Source of the DNA: Chalara sp. BL73
Taxonomy: Eukaryota; Ascomycota; Leotiomycetes; Helotiales
Assembly: GCA_918026815.1 (NCBI GenBank)
Contig: CAKJVC010000156.1
Span: 124,001-188,000 of the forward strand
Direction: 5' to 3'
DNA: 64,000 nucleotides
Position 1 is the first letter of the stretch; every line of letters begins with the position of its first letter. The position numbers were made by a program, and so were the translations under genes. Of this stretch, positions 38,030-48,222 are shown one piece after another. The notes below the pieces were generated by a model. That model was not told where the DNA came from. It was given only the letters and a program-made list of their open reading frames with translations, and did no database searches.

Positions 38030-38329
38030 TATAACAATCGAAAGCATATAAACTCCTGATTACGTGGCAATAAGTGGACCCCAGAATAAAGTAAGCTATA
38101 CAGACTTTTTTCGGACATGGCACTTATATCCTTTACGGACCTAAATACGACACGGACTCCGGAAAGATATAGAGAGAAATATAAAAAGCGCTTTTTATGT
38201 TTACAAGATTATTTTTTTCTCTATGTTTTTTATATCCTTCGTAGTAGACCTCTTAGAATGCTACTATTAGCCTAAGATACGTACTCCCATATACCTCTAC
38301 TCAGCCTGTAGTGTTCTAGTGTCGTTACA
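38030..38329. repeat. LTR of TRIM-like element (right)
   Basis: 300 bp. The mutation pattern is opposite to the left copy: the first half is mutated, while the last ~110 bp keep C-rich sequence such as GTACTCCCATATACCTCTAC. Confidence 0.85.
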
Positions 38330-39322
38330 GCTTTAGGCTTAGCTAAAATCCCGATACATAAAAGTTCCAGGATTTTTTGAACGCTTCTGTTAATACTTCG
38401 TGGAATACGAAAGCGATAACTACAAGAATTTCGGCAATAAGCTAAAAGAAGTGTTCACAGCTCTTATTACCGACAACAAGCTTATTAGCACCGCCGACGA
38501 CTTTAACAACAAACTGACTGTAGTCAACTTTACGGCGTATAGCGACGTCGACTTCGATAGCGCCGCAACTACCGCTATCGAGCTAGCCAATAAAACGTGC
38601 AATTACGCTATTACTAAGCTTAACGTTACAGATAGCAATTCTACTGAAAACAGTCCGTTTGCTTACAAAGCGAATTCGCGTTACACTTTTTCCGAATTTG
38701 TAGAAATTATAATAAATACAAAAGCTTTTTAGCGATTAACAATTGGCTATAGCCAATACGTCGCTTTAAGCAAATCAACAATTTTAAAGCTCGACAAATC
38801 AATTAAAAGAATAGTTAACGTTTAATTCAGTATTGAATTAATATTGTCGATAAACTCGATTACTGTAGAAACTTCGATTAGTTTAGTCGACTTTTACGTT
38901 GTAAAAATCGATACTTTATTCTTTTTTTGCTTAGCCGATTTTAATCGATTAAACGTTTACTACAACAATTTTACTAACGTTTTAGTTACTTCGCAAAAAA
39001 GCGTTTTCGTTGTAAAACGTTACGAATACTTGTTTATGCTTTAAAATACTTTTTTAAGTTTGTACTTTACTTGTAGCTTCGACTTGAACTTTTGCTATTT
39101 AACAAAAGTCGAACTACAACGCTTTTACCGACGGTTTGGCTATTTTTCCGCAAATCGTTTAAAGCAAATTTTAAAAAAAGCCGGCTATAACAACAACTAA
39201 AGCGTGCTAAAGCAAATTACTCGCTATTGCTATTATTGTTAAAAACACGGCAAATTTTTCGGCTAGTTTAAATTTACTTTTAAAAACAACGTGAAGTTTA
39301 ATTATTGCGTAATCGTCGATAT

Positions 39323-39551
39323 TGTTGAGAATTGGTGGTGTAGCCCACCCGTAAGGCATGGGCCATACCTCATGTGATAGCTTAGTCATCAGTGAAGGGG
39401 TCGCACCCCTTTTACTGAGCACCTCCGTAGAGCTTTACAATTAATCAATCCATTTTCTCCCTGAACCACTGCAATTGGGCAGACCTTGCGTACAGCACAA
39501 GCTTCTCTTCCCCAAGTTGACTGTGGTCAACTTAGGATACTTATTTCAATA
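39323..39551 (+). mobile_element. Solo LTR of the copia family at 24119-29790
   Basis: 229 bp starting TGTTGAGAATTGG and ending TTATTTCAATA, flanked by GATAT at 39318-39322 and 39552-39556. It carries a 15-bp stretch (near CATACCTCATGTGATAG) absent from the two LTRs of the full element. It is almost unmutated although its host element is ruined, so it is younger than the main mutation episode or too short to be targeted. Confidence 0.9.
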
Positions 39552-42199
39552 GATATAATGTATATCGACAGTAATTTTTTTTTACACGTTGTCGACAAAA
39601 CTACTGTTTTTTAAGCAAGCTGTTAGCTTTAAAACTTGTTTGCAAAGTATACTTAAAAAAACTTACGAGTATATTAGATTAATAGCTATTTAAGCTTACT
39701 CGATATTATAGTTTACAACGCAGAAAAAAACTTCGTTAGCAAAAAATTCCGTTAATACGCTGCTAACGTCGATTTTACAACTAAAACTGTTTTTGTAAAA
39801 GCTTATTATTCGATCGGCAAAGTCGAACGCTATTATGCTTTTATACGCCGGATCTACAAAATTATTACTGCCGAAATCTTTAAAATCGACAAAAATATCG
39901 CTTTTCAAATGACTTTTAAAGCAATTAACGACTTCGCAAACTTTAACGAAATCGTATTTATTTTACTAGTTTTCGGAGTTTATTTACGTATAGCCGAACT
40001 AAATGCACTTTTTTCGTTAGTCAGCTAACGATTTACGGCTTTAAAAAAAGCTTAAAAAAAAATCCAAAAACTACGGGCTAAACACTAAGTCGCTAACGTA
40101 TTACAAGTTCGAAACGGTTTTAATACGACTGCTATTTACGACTTTTTTTTGAACTCGGAAATACTAGTATAAAAAAAAAAAAAATACAAGCTAGCCAGGC
40201 TTTTAGTCAAGTTTATTTAAGCTTATTAGCTTAAAAAAAAAAAACTGCGTGCTAGTTTTACTTAACGGCTTTGTAACGTTTCGTAGTACAAGCGTTAAAC
40301 TTTACTTTACTCGCAAAAATCTTAAAAAGCTAGCTGTTAACAACGAAAAACTAAATGCTATTAAAGCTATTAGCGACTTTATTACTGGCGACTTTATTAC
40401 TGTAGAAATTTTTGCTGTTACAAAACCGCAAATCTTTTTGCAACAGTTTATTCGACGAAATCCAGGCCGACTTTGTAAACACTACGCTATTACTAACGTA
40501 GTAATTTACTTTTAATTAAAGCTTTTCCAGGCTGAAAACCAGTTTAAAGAATTTCGTAACAAAAAAATTTTCGGCTTTTTTAAAAAAAGCGTATTTAAGG
40601 CTATTTCACGAAAAAACGTTTTTTTAAAAACTCGTATATTTAATTTAAAGTTTGTCGACAAAATTAAAAATTAAAGCATTACTAAAACTTACAAGAAATC
40701 TCGTTTAGTTGTTTAAGTTTACAACGATCACGAAAAAAATATTGTTTTTACTTAATTACCGACAATTCAGCAAATAAACCAACGTTTAATTTTTTGTATT
40801 ACGGCGATTATACAAAGTTTTAATATTAAGCTTTATTTAAAAAATATATTCCAGGTTTACGTTTAGTTAATTACGAAACTAAACTGCAATTTTTATATTA
40901 ATTTTCCGCAAAAACTTATTACAGAGCTGAATTTACAACTAAACGAGATTTTACAAGTCGTAAAGCTTTTTTACAAAGTGCTAAAAGCCGGCAATTACTA
41001 GTTTAAAACGTATTACAATTACTACGTTAAAAACTTTAAAATAAATTTTTCGATTTACGACTTGTGCTTGCTATATCGAAACGCCGATTTTTTCGGCTTT
41101 GTAAGTTTGTAAACTGATAATACTTTTTTTTTAACTAATAGCTTTTTTGCAACAGCTGAACAGCAACAGCTTAAAAAAGCTTAATTTTTCGCAAAAAAAC
41201 GAAAACACTTTATTGTAAATTAATCAATAAAATTCAACAAGTGTACAATACACTTTACGGATAAAAGTACTATTACGGTTAATTAAAAAAACTAGTGTAA
41301 CAACTTAGTAACCGTAAATAAAAAGCTAACTTTCGCAATAAGCTTTAAAAGTATTACTCGAACTAGCTTTTTTTTTTACGATTAATACGTGGTTTAACAA
41401 GCTAAAAAAGCTTATATAGCGTTAATGTACTAATTTGAAACATTTTTTAATTTATTTTGTACTGTTTAAATAACTAATTTCGAGAAAGTTAACGTTATAG
41501 CTTTAAACAAGCGTTTTTAATAGCAATTCGAAAACTTTGCTAAAAGTTTAAATTACGTTTTGTTAAACTCGCAAACTTTTCGCTTAATCGTTTTTACGGA
41601 CGTAAGTTTTGCTAACAATAAAAACTTATTATTACAAATCGGCTACATAATTGTATTAGCCGATGTTACGAACAAAACTAACGTGCTTTATTAGTCGTTA
41701 ACTAAATGCAAACGAATAACTCGAAGCGTACTAGTTTCCGAGCTTTACGCTATAAACTATAGATTTAATATTAAAGCTATACTTAAATTGTCGATCGAGC
41801 TTATTTTAAAAATCGATTTACTTTTAATTATTTGTACAAATTTTAAGTTTTTTTACGAGTGTTTCGTTAAATTAAAAACTACTTAAAAAAAGAAACTTAT
41901 AATAAATATTATATGCTTTTGCTAGTTATATAAAAAAAAGAAAATTACGAAAGTCAAGTAAATCGACAGCAACAGCAACTTTGCCGATTTTATAACTAAA
42001 AACAAAGCTTTAACAGTTTTAAAACAGCTGATTAATTTAAACTACTTCGAGCTAAAAGTTATAAAGTAAGTAAAACATGAAAAAATAGAAAGGAAGTAGT
42101 ATTAAGCTTTATTTACGAGTTAATACAGATTTTAAAAAACAACTTTACAGGTTTGTACAGCTTTTTTAAATAGTTTACAGCCTTTTAAAAAGCCTCTAG

Positions 42200-42393
42200 T
42201 ATAGGAAGTAAAGGTTTACGGATCCACATACGACCCACCAGGTCACGTGGTCCGCACAACCCCTATTTTGTAGAATCTAGAGTAGAATTTAATACAACAA
42301 CAATCATTACTATATCCATCAAGAGCAAAAGCGTGGCCTACAAAGTAGAGCTGCGCCTTTTGCCCCGTGGAAGGTAAGCCCGTGATACCAACA
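42200..42393 (+). repeat. 3' LTR of the 7.2-kb copia element
   Basis: A 194-bp LTR. The right end of the mutated block essentially coincides with it; the sequence beyond becomes less mutated over a few hundred bases. Confidence 0.88.
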
Positions 42394-43008
42394 GTTAGCT
42401 TAATTAAAAACACTTAATTAGCGTAATCAAAATCGTTAACATTTCAAAAAATTGTATTAGTAGTTTAAAAATTTTCAATTAAAATAACTAATTTTTCTAA
42501 TGTTAATTTTTTCGTTGAAGTAAAACACACTGTTAAGTAGTGCCAGCACGTAATAGACAACTTTTCCGTAAATTGATTAAGCCAATCAAAACGATTTGAA
42601 TTTATTTTACTTTATATATAGAGATTTATTTTACCTTATATATAGAGATATAGAGATATAGAGATATAGAGATATAGATATAGATATAGATATAGATATA
42701 AAGATTGACAATATACTAAGTATCTTGCCAATACTAGTCAGCTGACCTAAGACGCTATTGCAAAAATTAAAAACAAGTAAAATAAAGCTTATTTTGTTAA
42801 AAAAAAAAAAGGCTTGTTAAGATATAGCTATGCTTTGCTAGTATAATATTGAGTTTTAAGCTACAAAGTGCAAGGCCTATAGTATACCATAGTATAGTAT
42901 GAAATAATATAAGATTACAGATGTTGCCCTGATACGTATGGCTATTTGAAATCTCATATTGCGTAGGGTATAGTATTCAATTTTGGGGCTCAATATATCG
43001 TGATATTA
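42394..43008. other. AT-rich flank with microsatellite
   Basis: A transition zone from the mutated block to normal sequence. An AGATAT/GATATA microsatellite occupies about 42617-42703. No gene is seen. Confidence 0.6.
42617..42703. repeat. AGATAT microsatellite
   Basis: Tandem ATATAGAG and then GATATA units, interrupted once by TTTATTTTACCTT. Non-coding. Confidence 0.85.
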
Positions 43009-43542
43009 CTAGTGCTTACACTGATCGTCATCGTCGCCGTCATCACCATCAGCACCGCTATCTGAGCCAAATACACCTGGCGGACAGAATGGGCAGCTAG
43101 AGTCACAGAAAAGCAAGTCTAGATTATTACAGTTCTGTTAGCGGTGGACAACCCATACATGCAAAGAACAACGAACTGAGGAGTAAGCGGCGCATGTGTG
43201 CAAGAAAAGAAACTGAACTCACAAGTTATACCACGCCTGATACATCCTGGGAAACTGGTAGGACCCGGCGGGCCTCCAGATGTCCATGAAGACATTTTCG
43301 GATTTACCACGGGGTCCACAGTCCCAGGCACCGTTGTGGGATAAGGATTAGGTGTGAGGGTCACAGGCTTGGGGGGGGGGGGGGGGGGGGGTGGAGTAGT
43401 GCCGCCAATGGTGGCTGTGCTTCCGCCCAAGGTTTCCATCTGTGTAGACCGGACATAGGTATAGTCTTCCCAGACGACGGTCGTCCCGGAAGATGTGGTG
43501 GTTTGGGTTGCGCCAATGATTGATGTGGTGCCGCTGATGGAT
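43009..43542 (-). pseudogene. C-terminal fragment of a GH18 chitinase-like secreted protein
   Basis: Two exons can be read on the minus strand, 43542-43223 and 43118-43009, separated by a 103-bp GTGAGT..CTAG intron with a CTAAC branch point. A preceding acceptor (TTCTCCAG, with its own CTAAC) shows that a further upstream exon is missing. The protein is Ser/Thr-rich, then has a polyproline run, then PGCIRRGIT and a cysteine-rich DSSCPFCPPG segment ending in an acidic GDDGDDDD tail. This arrangement resembles the C-termini of fungal subgroup C (killer-toxin-like) chitinases; that assignment is from memory of the family and is moderate. The catalytic domain is absent: 26 bp upstream of the acceptor the sequence becomes the XPD pseudogene in the opposite direction. 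Probably a dead fragment. Confidence 0.5.
43371..43391. repeat. G21 homopolymer
   Basis: Twenty-one consecutive G encode the polyproline run on the minus strand. Its length sets the frame of the chitinase-like fragment, so any sequencing slip here would matter. Confidence 0.9.
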
Positions 43543-43567
43543 CTGGAGAAGACATGGAAGGTTAGTT

Positions 43568-44908
43568 TTGACTCGTTTCTTGGTAAAGCGTTTCATCGAC
43601 TACCTGAAAACAAGGATGAAGGTCTCATATATTATCCAGGAGACACCATCCTCATTCTTGGCACATCTCAAGGAATTAACATTTGTTGAACGGAAGCCCC
43701 TCAGATTCTGCGCTGGGAGACTAGCATCTCTCATCCGGACCCCTAGGCTCACCAACATTGAAGATTATCAGCCGCTTCAGGGAGTCGCAGCATTTGCTAC
43801 GCTAGTAGCTACCTACGAGACTGGTTTCGTCTTAATTCCCGAGCCTTTCGAGACAGATTAAGCGACAGTGCCGAACCCAATAATGCATTTCGCCTGCCTT
43901 GATGTGTCAATAGCGATTAAGCCTGTATTTGAGCGATTCTCCTCTAGCATCATTGCATCAGGAACAATGTCTCCTCTTGATATGTACCCTAAGATGCTGA
44001 GTTTAAATCCTACTATTCTCGGGTCATATCCGATGTCTTTAACACGTCGCTCGTTCTTGCCGATGATCGTAACGAAAGGATCAGACCAGTAGTCGATCTC
44101 ATCTAGCTTTCAGAGCAGATCAGACCCTGGTATTATCCGGAATTACGGCGACCTGCTTTTCGAATTTACCAAGATTACACCTGGTGGCCTTGTGGTCTTC
44201 TTCCCATCCTATGTGTACATGGAAATGATCATTTCTATGTGGCAGGAAATGGGAATTCTTGACGAAATCTGGAGCTTCAAACTCCTGCTTGTGGAAACGC
44301 CAGATGCCTAAGAAACAAGCCTTGCGCTCGAAACATATCGAACAGCCTGCGAGAATGGAAAGGGAGCAATTTTACTCTGTGTCGCGCGTGGCAAGGTCTC
44401 AGAGGGTATTGATTTTGATCACCACTTTGGTCGGACGGTGTTGTGTATTGGTTTGCCATTCCAATACACTGAATCCCGCATCCTCAAAGCTCGATTTGAA
44501 TTTCTGCGGGAGAATTACCGCATTAAAGAGCAGGACTTCCTTTCCTTCGATGCGATGAGGCATGCTGCTCAGTGCCTAGGTCGTGTCCTGCGAGGCAAGA
44601 ATGATTATGGGATAATGGTACTTGCTGACAAAAGATTCCAAAAGAAGCGAACTCAGCTCCCGCGTTGGATTGCCGAGGAAATCTCTGAATGTCAAACTGG
44701 ACAGAGTACTGATGCTGCCATCGGTATGGCAAAGAAGTTCCTAAAGGAAATTACACAGCCACAAGACATGAAAATGGTAAATAATGCAGAAAAGAAAGAC
44801 AGCTGGAATTTTACAGAACTTGAAGCTTATCAAAGAGAACAAAGCCACAGACGTGGCGAAGGTGACATAGGTAGGGAGGAAGCCAATACTGTCAAACGGC
44901 TGCAATAG
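43568..44908 (+). pseudogene. 5'-truncated XPD/Rad3 DNA helicase pseudogene
   Basis: One continuous frame from 43568 to 44908 matches the C-terminal half of XPD/Rad3/ERCC2, the 5'-3' helicase of TFIIH used in transcription and nucleotide excision repair. Recognisable blocks are [73 protein letters not shown] (motif V) and [16 protein letters not shown] (motif VI). In-frame stops occur at 43859-43861 (TAA), 44090-44092 (TAG) and 44309-44311 (TAA), with no frameshift. The N-terminal half, with the Walker A, Walker B and iron-sulphur cluster motifs, is missing. The intact essential gene must be elsewhere in the genome. It looks like a duplicated fragment disabled by nonsense changes; at least the last stop fits CAA to TAA. 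Confidence 0.88.
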
Positions 44909-45302
44909 GTGATATTATCACAATAAATAGGTTCGAATAGGGCATACTTAATTGATTGTAGAACCAAAAGAAGAACCAGAGAATGATAATTAACGGTAAC
45001 AACGTCAAGAGATTACTAATCCTGGAGGCGTAACCGTTTTCCAAATACGCATGGCTATATGGCAAGCAAAGTGAATGTCACGAATGGAACAAACGGTAGC
45101 ATACATCTCGAAGAATTTGATAGCGGAAGCGCTGCAGATAACGAGCTGATGGATTTAAGTGTCCCTAAAATTCCGCATCAATACTAAGGACACAAATCAT
45201 CAAGATGCTCAAGCCACGGGCGCAATTACGTCTTTATCCCCTTAACCGTCATTGCACACTATCTCACTATTACTCCGTCACTTCGCTGCCAAGACGATCC
45301 AC
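44909..45302. other. Intergenic
   Basis: The gap between the XPD pseudogene and the 3' end of the first HET gene. I see nothing in it. Confidence 0.5.
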
Positions 45303-46913
45303 TTAGAATTTCCAAAATATTCCGGGCTTTCTAACACTAAGCGAAATGGAAATGGGGGGAAGAACATTGCTATTTCCGCCTGCGCCAGATGGACTCGCCC
45401 ACATCTCCGGCTGATCACAGACACATGGCATGATCCCGCCCTCCGAATACCCACCTATCATCACATGACTTCTTTCCTTCCGAAGAAATGAACGGGGAAT
45501 TTGTGTTCTCCCCTGGAGTTTTACCCATTTGTTAGGTTCTGATTTCTCGATAAAGAACACGGTGGGGCCTATGAATTTCGTGTCGGCATACGGTCCATGA
45601 GGATAGTAGGTTTCCTCTCCGAGGACCACCGCGTGCGTTCCATGCACTTCGTATCGGGCGATAAATTCGTACGTTTCTCCATGGCAGCAAATGTAGGGCT
45701 CACAGGGCCGGCCAGACTTTTGACGCTGGATCTCAAAGATCCGCGCGCAGATGAAGTCGCCTTTGATTAAAGGCCAAGAACTTGTGAGCATCTTAAGATC
45801 GAATTTAGATATGTAAGTTGATCCGTGAATGAACTCGTGGGCATCCATATCACGGTTGCCAAACCTGACAAATGGTCTCCCATGCTCAGTAAAGGACGGG
45901 AGTTGGGGCAGTAGTCCATAACCATCCCAAAACGGAAGGGATCCGATATCCAGGAATGAAGGAAGCGAGCGGGCTCGCCATGCAAGCTCCCGGATGAGAT
46001 AGTCGCGGGACTTAGAGTAATCGACATTAATCTCAACGCCAAGCAGGTGCATGACGCTGAAGACCATGTCCTGCTCCTTTTTCGATCTTCGTAGCCAGAT
46101 GCTCCTCCACGCAGCGGATCTCTTCACCGCGAGATTATCCCCCGCTTCCAAGATCGCTTGAAGTGATTTGACAGTCGAGTCATGTCCAAAGCAATGGACA
46201 TCGAAGGAGGTCTTGGTCGAGACATTGGTCCCTTTGCCGCCGACCAAACTCTTGAGGGTGTACACGGCGAGATCGTCGTCGACATAGCTTCTGTCATAGC
46301 TACGCCCGAGTGTCGGTGTGGTGCGCAGGATCAGGACATATGTATTGTGACAGAGGACTGCCTCCTGGAGGGTCCAGGCTCGCGTGATCCAAAGTGCCTC
46401 ATCCTCAGGCCGTTGCGCCGCCGCAACTCCCCCAGGCATAATGACAACAGCCGTTGCCTTCTCATAGATATTTCCCATGTTCTTGATTTGAGCCTTCTTG
46501 TCGTTATCGGATACCTGATTGAGACACACAAGGTCTAACCAGATATACTCACACCCGAGACGCTCTGCTGCCTTCGCTGCTTGGTGTAGCCCATGCCAAC
46601 TAACAATATGGCGTTTATTACCGTCGATCAAAATCTTCAGGGGCCTATTTGCTGCCATGCTAAGCTCCTTTACCGCGTCGCTAGGTTCCCACGCATGAGA
46701 AATCGCAGCATATCTTGGGCGTTCTGGCCCAGCACTGCTCAAGTCGAGCCCCTTCCACTCCGAGAGCGTGATGGCCGCATCAGTGCACAAAAGGTCATTC
46801 ACGGATATCAATCGTAGCAAGCCGTCGGTTTTACCACTCCCATACCACCAGACTTGATTGTCCCGCTCGTACATTTTCATGATCCGCACCTCTCGCATCT
46901 TGGAAGGTCTCAA
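45303..46913 (-). CDS. HET-domain protein
   Basis: A single exon of 536 residues. The heterokaryon-incompatibility (HET) domain covers about residues 65-190. Its three blocks are RYAAISHAWEPSD (67-79), EYIWLDLVCLNQ (122-133) followed by QIKNMGNIYEKATAVVIMPGG, and WITRAWTLQEAVL (175-187). HET domains are distantly TIR-like and act in fungal allorecognition, where activation leads to death of fused cells. The remaining 340 residues have no repeat (ankyrin, WD40) that I recognise. A second in-frame methionine at residue 12 or 14 is an alternative start. It is on the same strand as the second HET gene but 3 kb away, so co-regulation is not implied. No disruption is seen. Confidence 0.9.
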   Translation of the reverse strand: MRPSKMREVRIMKMYERDNQVWWYGSGKTDGLLRLISVNDLLCTDAAITLSEWKGLDLSSAGPERPRYAAISHAWEPSDAVKELSMAANRPLKILIDGNKRHIVSWHGLHQAAKAAERLGCEYIWLDLVCLNQVSDNDKKAQIKNMGNIYEKATAVVIMPGGVAAAQRPEDEALWITRAWTLQEAVLCHNTYVLILRTTPTLGRSYDRSYVDDDLAVYTLKSLVGGKGTNVSTKTSFDVHCFGHDSTVKSLQAILEAGDNLAVKRSAAWRSIWLRRSKKEQDMVFSVMHLLGVEINVDYSKSRDYLIRELAWRARSLPSFLDIGSLPFWDGYGLLPQLPSFTEHGRPFVRFGNRDMDAHEFIHGSTYISKFDLKMLTSSWPLIKGDFICARIFEIQRQKSGRPCEPYICCHGETYEFIARYEVHGTHAVVLGEETYYPHGPYADTKFIGPTVFFIEKSEPNKWVKLQGRTQIPRSFLRKERSHVMIGGYSEGGIMPCVCDQPEMWASPSGAGGNSNVLPPISISLSVRKPGIFWKF

Positions 46914-48205
46914 GGTGGGCGGGAATAAAATGTGATATCAACGTAGAGGCTTCTTGAGGCCAAGATGTATAATGAATGCATGGTGCTACTTGACAGAATT
47001 TATCCCACGGTACCCCATATTTGGGGCTTGTCGCTTCACCTGATCTATTGGTTTGGAATGCTTCAGCCGTACAGCGGGGTTGGCAAGGGTTTATCAAGTT
47101 TCTCCTTCCCAACCACCAGATACTGTAGGATAGAATCTCAGCCCCTTCCGAGTAGTGGCTGCGAGTCAAGCCCGCGTATACATGGCACTAATAGAAGTTC
47201 AACTTTGGGGTTCAGCTACAACGACACTAATATCTTTGCTAATGGGCCGCGCATCCATCCAGCCACTGCGACATATAGGTGACACCCCCCCACAGACGGG
47301 TTGCAACTAGCCTCCTGGGCTGGATATTTTCTCTTATGGCACTTTTAGTCCAGCAGCAACCACTTAGCTTTGCTCCGATTTTCTTGTCTGCGCCTCCCTC
47401 AAGACTGCGGCGGTTGCCGAGATGGCGTGTGGCAATTTTCGATTGGATGAACGAGAAACTTTGGGAAGGTTCATGGCGCATACTGAGGTGCACCGAGCTA
47501 CACCCAGTTCAATCAACCGCTCTGCACGAGGATGCTGTCACTATGTTAGTGCGCAAAAGTTTCGGTTTTCAGTATGGGCATCCATTGTGGAAGGGGAAGA
47601 AGTCTCTGAGTAAAGGATGCCAAACCGTCGGTCATGACGTTTAGCCAATGGGCTAGATTAATAAACGCGATTATCAAGAATAATGTCACGGGTATGTTCC
47701 CAAAGTCACATAATTATGGAGTGTGCGGGCCCTTACAGGCTATCCATAAGGGGAATAATTTCAAAACCGGCCTATATTATATCTATAGTTCTATCCTGGC
47801 CTTCATAGGGTTGGGGGTGAGACTACGCGGGGTCAAAGGAGTAGCGGAACCAAAGACCAAGTTCTGTTTGAAGATCTAAAGCCAAGGAAGAGAAGACGCG
47901 AAGCTCGGGGAGCTGGAGAGGTTATATAGGCGTTAGAGTATATACAAGTGAGAGTAGGCTTGCCTCTTTGGTAAGGCTTGCTAAGAACCCTTGATCTGAG
48001 GGCAAGAGCTCTCCTGAGCCAACGAGACGGGCTAAGAGCGTTAACCGTCTCAGAAAGCAGATCCTACAATTGATCCTCTAGTTGAGAAATCCTATTTCTA
48101 ACAAGGAGGCTAGAGTGTCTTCCATGTAAACATGGCTCTGTCTTCATTGAAAAGTGTAGATAACATCCTCCCGAATTCTTCCATGGGACCGTTCATCTAA
48201 GCCAA

Positions 48206-48222
48206 CCCCCCCCCCCCCCCCC
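48206..48222. repeat. C17 homopolymer
   Basis: Seventeen consecutive C in non-coding sequence. Confidence 0.88.

Larger units (their letters stand above)
37048..38329. mobile_element. TRIM-like non-autonomous LTR element
   Basis: Two 300-bp LTRs, 37048-37347 and 38030-38329 (TGTAACAATCG..GTTACA; the right copy starts TATAAC by mutation), enclose only 682 bp. GCTTT at 37043-37047 and again at 38330-38334 is a perfect target duplication. The total length of 1.28 kb is too short to encode a polymerase, so it depended on another element. It inserted into the gag-pol of the 35222-42393 copia element. The interior shows no domain I recognise. Confidence 0.88.
36800..42080 (+). pseudogene. Degenerate copia polyprotein, interrupted twice
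   Basis: Short open stretches (38400-38732, 38844-39044, 40249-40515) are separated by stops typical of Gln and Trp codons changed to TAA, TAG or TGA. The zinc-knuckle part and the protease part are separated by the 37048-38329 insertion, and the integrase is cut by the solo LTR at 39323. Domain order matches Ty1/copia (integrase before reverse transcriptase). No function is possible. Confidence 0.78.
15063..42393. other. AT-rich block of RIP-like mutated, nested retrotransposons
   Basis: About 27 kb in which most cytosines and guanines are gone and open frames are broken. Cytosine survives almost only after A or G, or when followed by G: in 15841-16020 I count 20 C on the plus strand, 19 after a purine and one as TCG. 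Several less mutated islands are LTRs: 20608-20916, 24119-24332, 29577-29790, 31921-32410, about 34000-34140, 35222-35415, 37048-37250, 38030-38340, 39323-39551 and 42200-42393. I see no functional gene inside. The unlabelled stretches 15290-17944, 18157-20607, 20917-24118, 29796-31920 and 32411-35221 are mutated sequence I cannot assign, apart from the weak context given in the other entries. Confidence 0.85.
35222..42393 (+). mobile_element. Copia-type LTR retrotransposon carrying two nested insertions
   Basis: 194-bp LTRs at 35222-35415 and 42200-42393 (TGTAGGAAGT..ACCAACA; the first G is now A in the right copy) are flanked by GTTAG at 35217-35221 and 42394-42398. Plus-strand remnants occur in copia order: a zinc knuckle near 36,966-37,020 (CYVCNKKNC), a protease and gag-pre-integrase region at 38,330-39,050 (YNNFTNVLVTS, then SVFVVKRYEYLFML), integrase at 39,150-40,000, reverse transcriptase near 40,670-41,150 and an RNase H tail near 41,600-42,060. 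It is interrupted by a TRIM-like element at 37048-38329 and a solo LTR at 39323-39551. Confidence 0.88.

Noticed and set aside
15063..42393. Mitochondrial DNA insertion or organellar contig
   Set aside because: The AT-rich sequence contains LTRs, target duplications and copia domains, and its C/G loss is context-specific, unlike mitochondrial composition.
47279..47644. 121-codon open frame between HET genes
   Set aside because: Overlapping open frames on both strands, no domain, no splice context and biased composition suggest chance.
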